64,000 bases of DNA from Holothuria scabra (lineage: Eukaryota > Echinodermata > Holothuroidea > Aspidochirotida > Holothuriidae). The position numbers were made by a program, and so were the translations under genes. The stretch's first letter is position 1; every line of letters begins with the position of its first letter. The notes beneath the pieces are model-generated. The model had not been told where the DNA came from. It made no database searches and worked only from the letters and a program-made list of their open reading frames with translations. The stretch spans positions 31,021,986 to 31,085,985 of the forward strand of contig CM074196.1 in assembly GCA_037179385.1 (NCBI GenBank), read 5' to 3'. Of the stretch, positions 61,615 through 64,000 are shown one piece after another.

Positions 61615-63285
61615 CGGTACTCGTCGAGTAATTGAACCGTATAAAATAATTCCATGCATTAACCTACTTTTTAAACATGATTGATGGCAACAGTAACTTT
61701 AAAATTCGATGCAGTTGTCTAAGAATATTTGCTTACATACTAGTAAGATTGTAGGCGGCGATCCGGGAGGTAGGGCGAACACGGGGACACTTCTCCTCAA
61801 TATCTGAGGAATAGTCCACTGCTTTTGATTTTTCACTCATATGAATACTTTGAAAGAAAGATTATGTTCCGCAATATTTGGAAACAACAAATTTGAGTTA
61901 CACTCCATGATCAAATGGGAGACATAAAAAACATTCGAAATTCGTAGCAAAATTTACAAAAATGCTCGGAAATGCCTCTCATGGGTGAAGACTCGGTAGA
62001 TATTATACAAGCAGTACCCTTGGTGTCTTTACCTTCCGTTATTATCTAAAAGATATAAGGCTGCATTGCAGGGGTGTTCAGACCTCTAACTAGTTGCCTG
62101 TCTTAGTCAAGTGCCTCGTTATTTTCTCTAGATATTGATGAGTGTGAGCATCCCGATGTGTATTGCGTCGATGGCAGCTGTATTAATTTCATTGGCGGCT
62201 ACCATTGTGAATGCCCCGCCGGCTACACATTCGACGACACGGATGCCAGATGCCACGGTAGGCCCTACTTATCGTAACCTTGATATGCATACAAATGTTA
62301 TGTGGTTCACGTCATTAGAGACATCTGGCATTTTTCCAGTGGATATTTATTCCTTAACCGTTATTTCCGATGCAGTGCAGTGACGAATGTTTGCGGTAAA
62401 CAATGAAGCACTGCATCTACTTCCTTCAAAAGAATTTGGATCGATTTGTATTACCACGTATAATGTGGCTTAAATGGAAGTCTTTGACTAGATTAGTTAC
62501 GAAATGAATTTTGAGATTAAGTGAAGTAATGCACGGAAATAAAATTATTAAAATAGCAGTACAAATTTGCAGACACAACCAAAAAAAGCGCGTTAAGATC
62601 ACTAACGAACATTACAGTACGTCTTGATATTTTCAACATTGAGTTACAACCCTGCAGTGTTGGGGGGGGGGGGGGTGCTATGAATACTAGGTAAAAATTC
62701 AAAGGTCAGTTACTTACTTGTTGACTACTTGTCCATTTTCAAGTAGCAAAATTTTCTAATAACTAAGGAAACTAGAACTCACAATGAGGTCCTTAGACCA
62801 TACGTAAAATCGACTTGAAATGATTTAGACGCTTTGTTGGTTATCACGACATATCAAGAAAGGATGATGTCAGAATATTACTGTTTTGCTGAACGTCAAA
62901 AGTCACCTGGATCAAATATAAAAAAAAAAATCTTGTTTTATCTCGAGATAAAAAGCTTGGATAGAACTATCTTAGCTACTGCATTCTATTCTAGTGCCAT
63001 TATACATGGAAATACAAATTAACCCTGCAGAATCTTTTTAAGGCAGCTGCCCAGTATCTTAAGGTTAACCGCAAAATACGCCACTGCACTGATGGGTTAG
63101 ATTAGGAAATCTAGGTCGGAGAATAAATGTCCACTCTTCAAGGGGAGGGGGTCTTTAATGTTTTATTAAAGGCAAGTTGGTAAAACCGCCCTGCAGTTTT
63201 ACGGTTGTCCGGTGTTACCATCCTTGATGATCTGGTGTCACATGTAGGCTAGAAAATTCCGGGGTTTTCGTTAATCAATTAACCA
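61615..63285 (+). repeat. Segmental duplicate B: intron - EGF exon 8 - intron
   Basis: Compact copy of the 11.9-18.0 kb region in the same orientation, with the EGF exon at the same relative place. A third, shorter relative is 58030-58490 around exon 7 (ggaaatgtctcatac, gtagacattacacaagtagt). Confidence 0.85.
62132..62257 (+). CDS. Exon 8: calcium-binding EGF module, duplicate of exon 2
   Basis: A 126-bp phase 1-1 exon with acceptor tattttctctag and donor g|gtaggc. It reads D-I-D-E-C, VYC, GSC, CINFIGGYHC with the full hydroxylation consensus, EC and ARC. It has the same length and the same intron flanks as exon 2. The gene continues beyond the window, as this exon ends in phase 1 with no stop. 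Confidence 0.9.
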
Positions 63286-64000
63286 GACAAGTTTTACGGC
63301 CCGGTTTCCAACCCGTCGGTTCAAGTCGAGCTGACCACGGCCTTTTATTCAGGTGTGTCTTCTTACCTCAGTGGCGGAGCTAGGGATTTCGGTCAGAGGG
63401 GACAAAAAATAGTCTGCAGGGGCGCATCGAAGGAGTAAATACCCTGAGCATCAGCACGATCGAAGCCACGGCTTTTCAGACTTTCCATTTGATTTTCCGC
63501 ACCTGGTAGAAGACTACTTTGACATTTCTCCTCAGCAAGTTTTTCTATTAAAACATGAAAATTCGGAGGGGAGGACTAAATTCTTTTAGGGGGAAAAGCT
63601 CCGCGCCACCATGATTTAGCGCGGAGCGCCAGAAAATTTTGGCCCAAAATGCCTCTCAGATCGCTGGAAATGACATTTCTAAAGCCTATTTACCGCATAT
63701 AAATAGGGAAAACACTGAGTGAACTGTCAAGAAATATTGATGTTAATATTTCTTTGTCTTTTTCTTTATGTTTTCTTCGTTTTTCAGGTTTTTTATTTTC
63801 CGGGGAAAGCAAGTCCCCCCTCCCTTGCCCCTACACGCGGACGCGCATGTGTCTATCCCTATCTTTCACATTCTAGTATTAACTTAAGGCAGTCATTATA
63901 TTTTGTCTGTTATTGTCAGGTCTCGATTTAAGATTTTAATTTAATACTGTGCTACTTTGTGAAGATAAAGATAAAACCCGCTAGAGCTAAATAGCAAGCA
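63286..64000. other. Intron, hAT-like terminus and GC-rich hairpin
   Basis: 63369 starts cagtggcggagctaggg, a hAT-type end with no partner in the window. 63606-63629 holds ccgcgccaccatgatttagcgcgg, a short hairpin of the dispersed GC-rich motif. 63640-63720 matches 14740-14830. Confidence 0.5.

Overview
The window is AT-rich, repeat-dense DNA of a metazoan, almost certainly a marine invertebrate. There are no operons, the coding signal is split into small phase-compatible exons, and most of the sequence is intron filled with retroelements, MITEs, (TA)n arrays and satellites. The mix of Penelope-like elements (PLEs) with hammerhead-type motifs, Tx1/L1-like and CR1/L2-like LINEs, hAT-type MITEs and a repetitive invertebrate gene family would suit an echinoderm or another deuterostome or lophotrochozoan. 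I cannot fix the species.

The one host gene I can support runs on the plus strand across nearly the whole window. It has eight exons at 3329-3457, 14051-14176, 18579-18684, 28508-28560, 44602-44721, 56357-56482, 58305-58436 and 62132-62257. Six are phase 1-1 exons that each encode one six-cysteine EGF module. The exons at 18579 and 28508 are the two halves of a von Willebrand factor type C (VWC) domain and join in phase through a shared cysteine codon. The model therefore reads EGF - cbEGF - VWC - EGF - EGF - cbEGF - cbEGF: an extracellular or matrix protein whose two ends lie outside the window. Exons 2, 7 and 8 share intron sequence as well as coding sequence, so exon-plus-intron duplication built part of this array.

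Layout: 0-3 kb holds MITE copies inside (TA)n arrays and two PLE fragments; 5-10.6 kb a ruined copy of a repetitive gene family; 11.3-14 kb two LINE fragments; 20.1-20.9 kb a Ty3/gypsy gag relic; 22.1-27.9 kb a 5.76-kb element with terminal inverted repeats and a palindromic subterminal satellite; 28.7-29.4 kb a 164-bp satellite; 34-36.8 kb a PLE RT fragment and a hAT-type element; 37.3-41.3 kb (TA)n arrays, a 500-bp palindrome of a tRNA-derived SINE and two PLE fragments; 45.6-46.5 kb another PLE with a well-formed hammerhead motif; 47.9-53.2 kb a near-full-length L1/Tx1-like LINE; 55.6-56.1 kb a further PLE fragment; 57.9-60.3 kb inverted repeats around exon 7.

All mobile-element coding regions seen carry stops, frameshifts or truncation, except LINE ORF1 and a long part of ORF2. 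Family names come from recognised motifs, not database searches.
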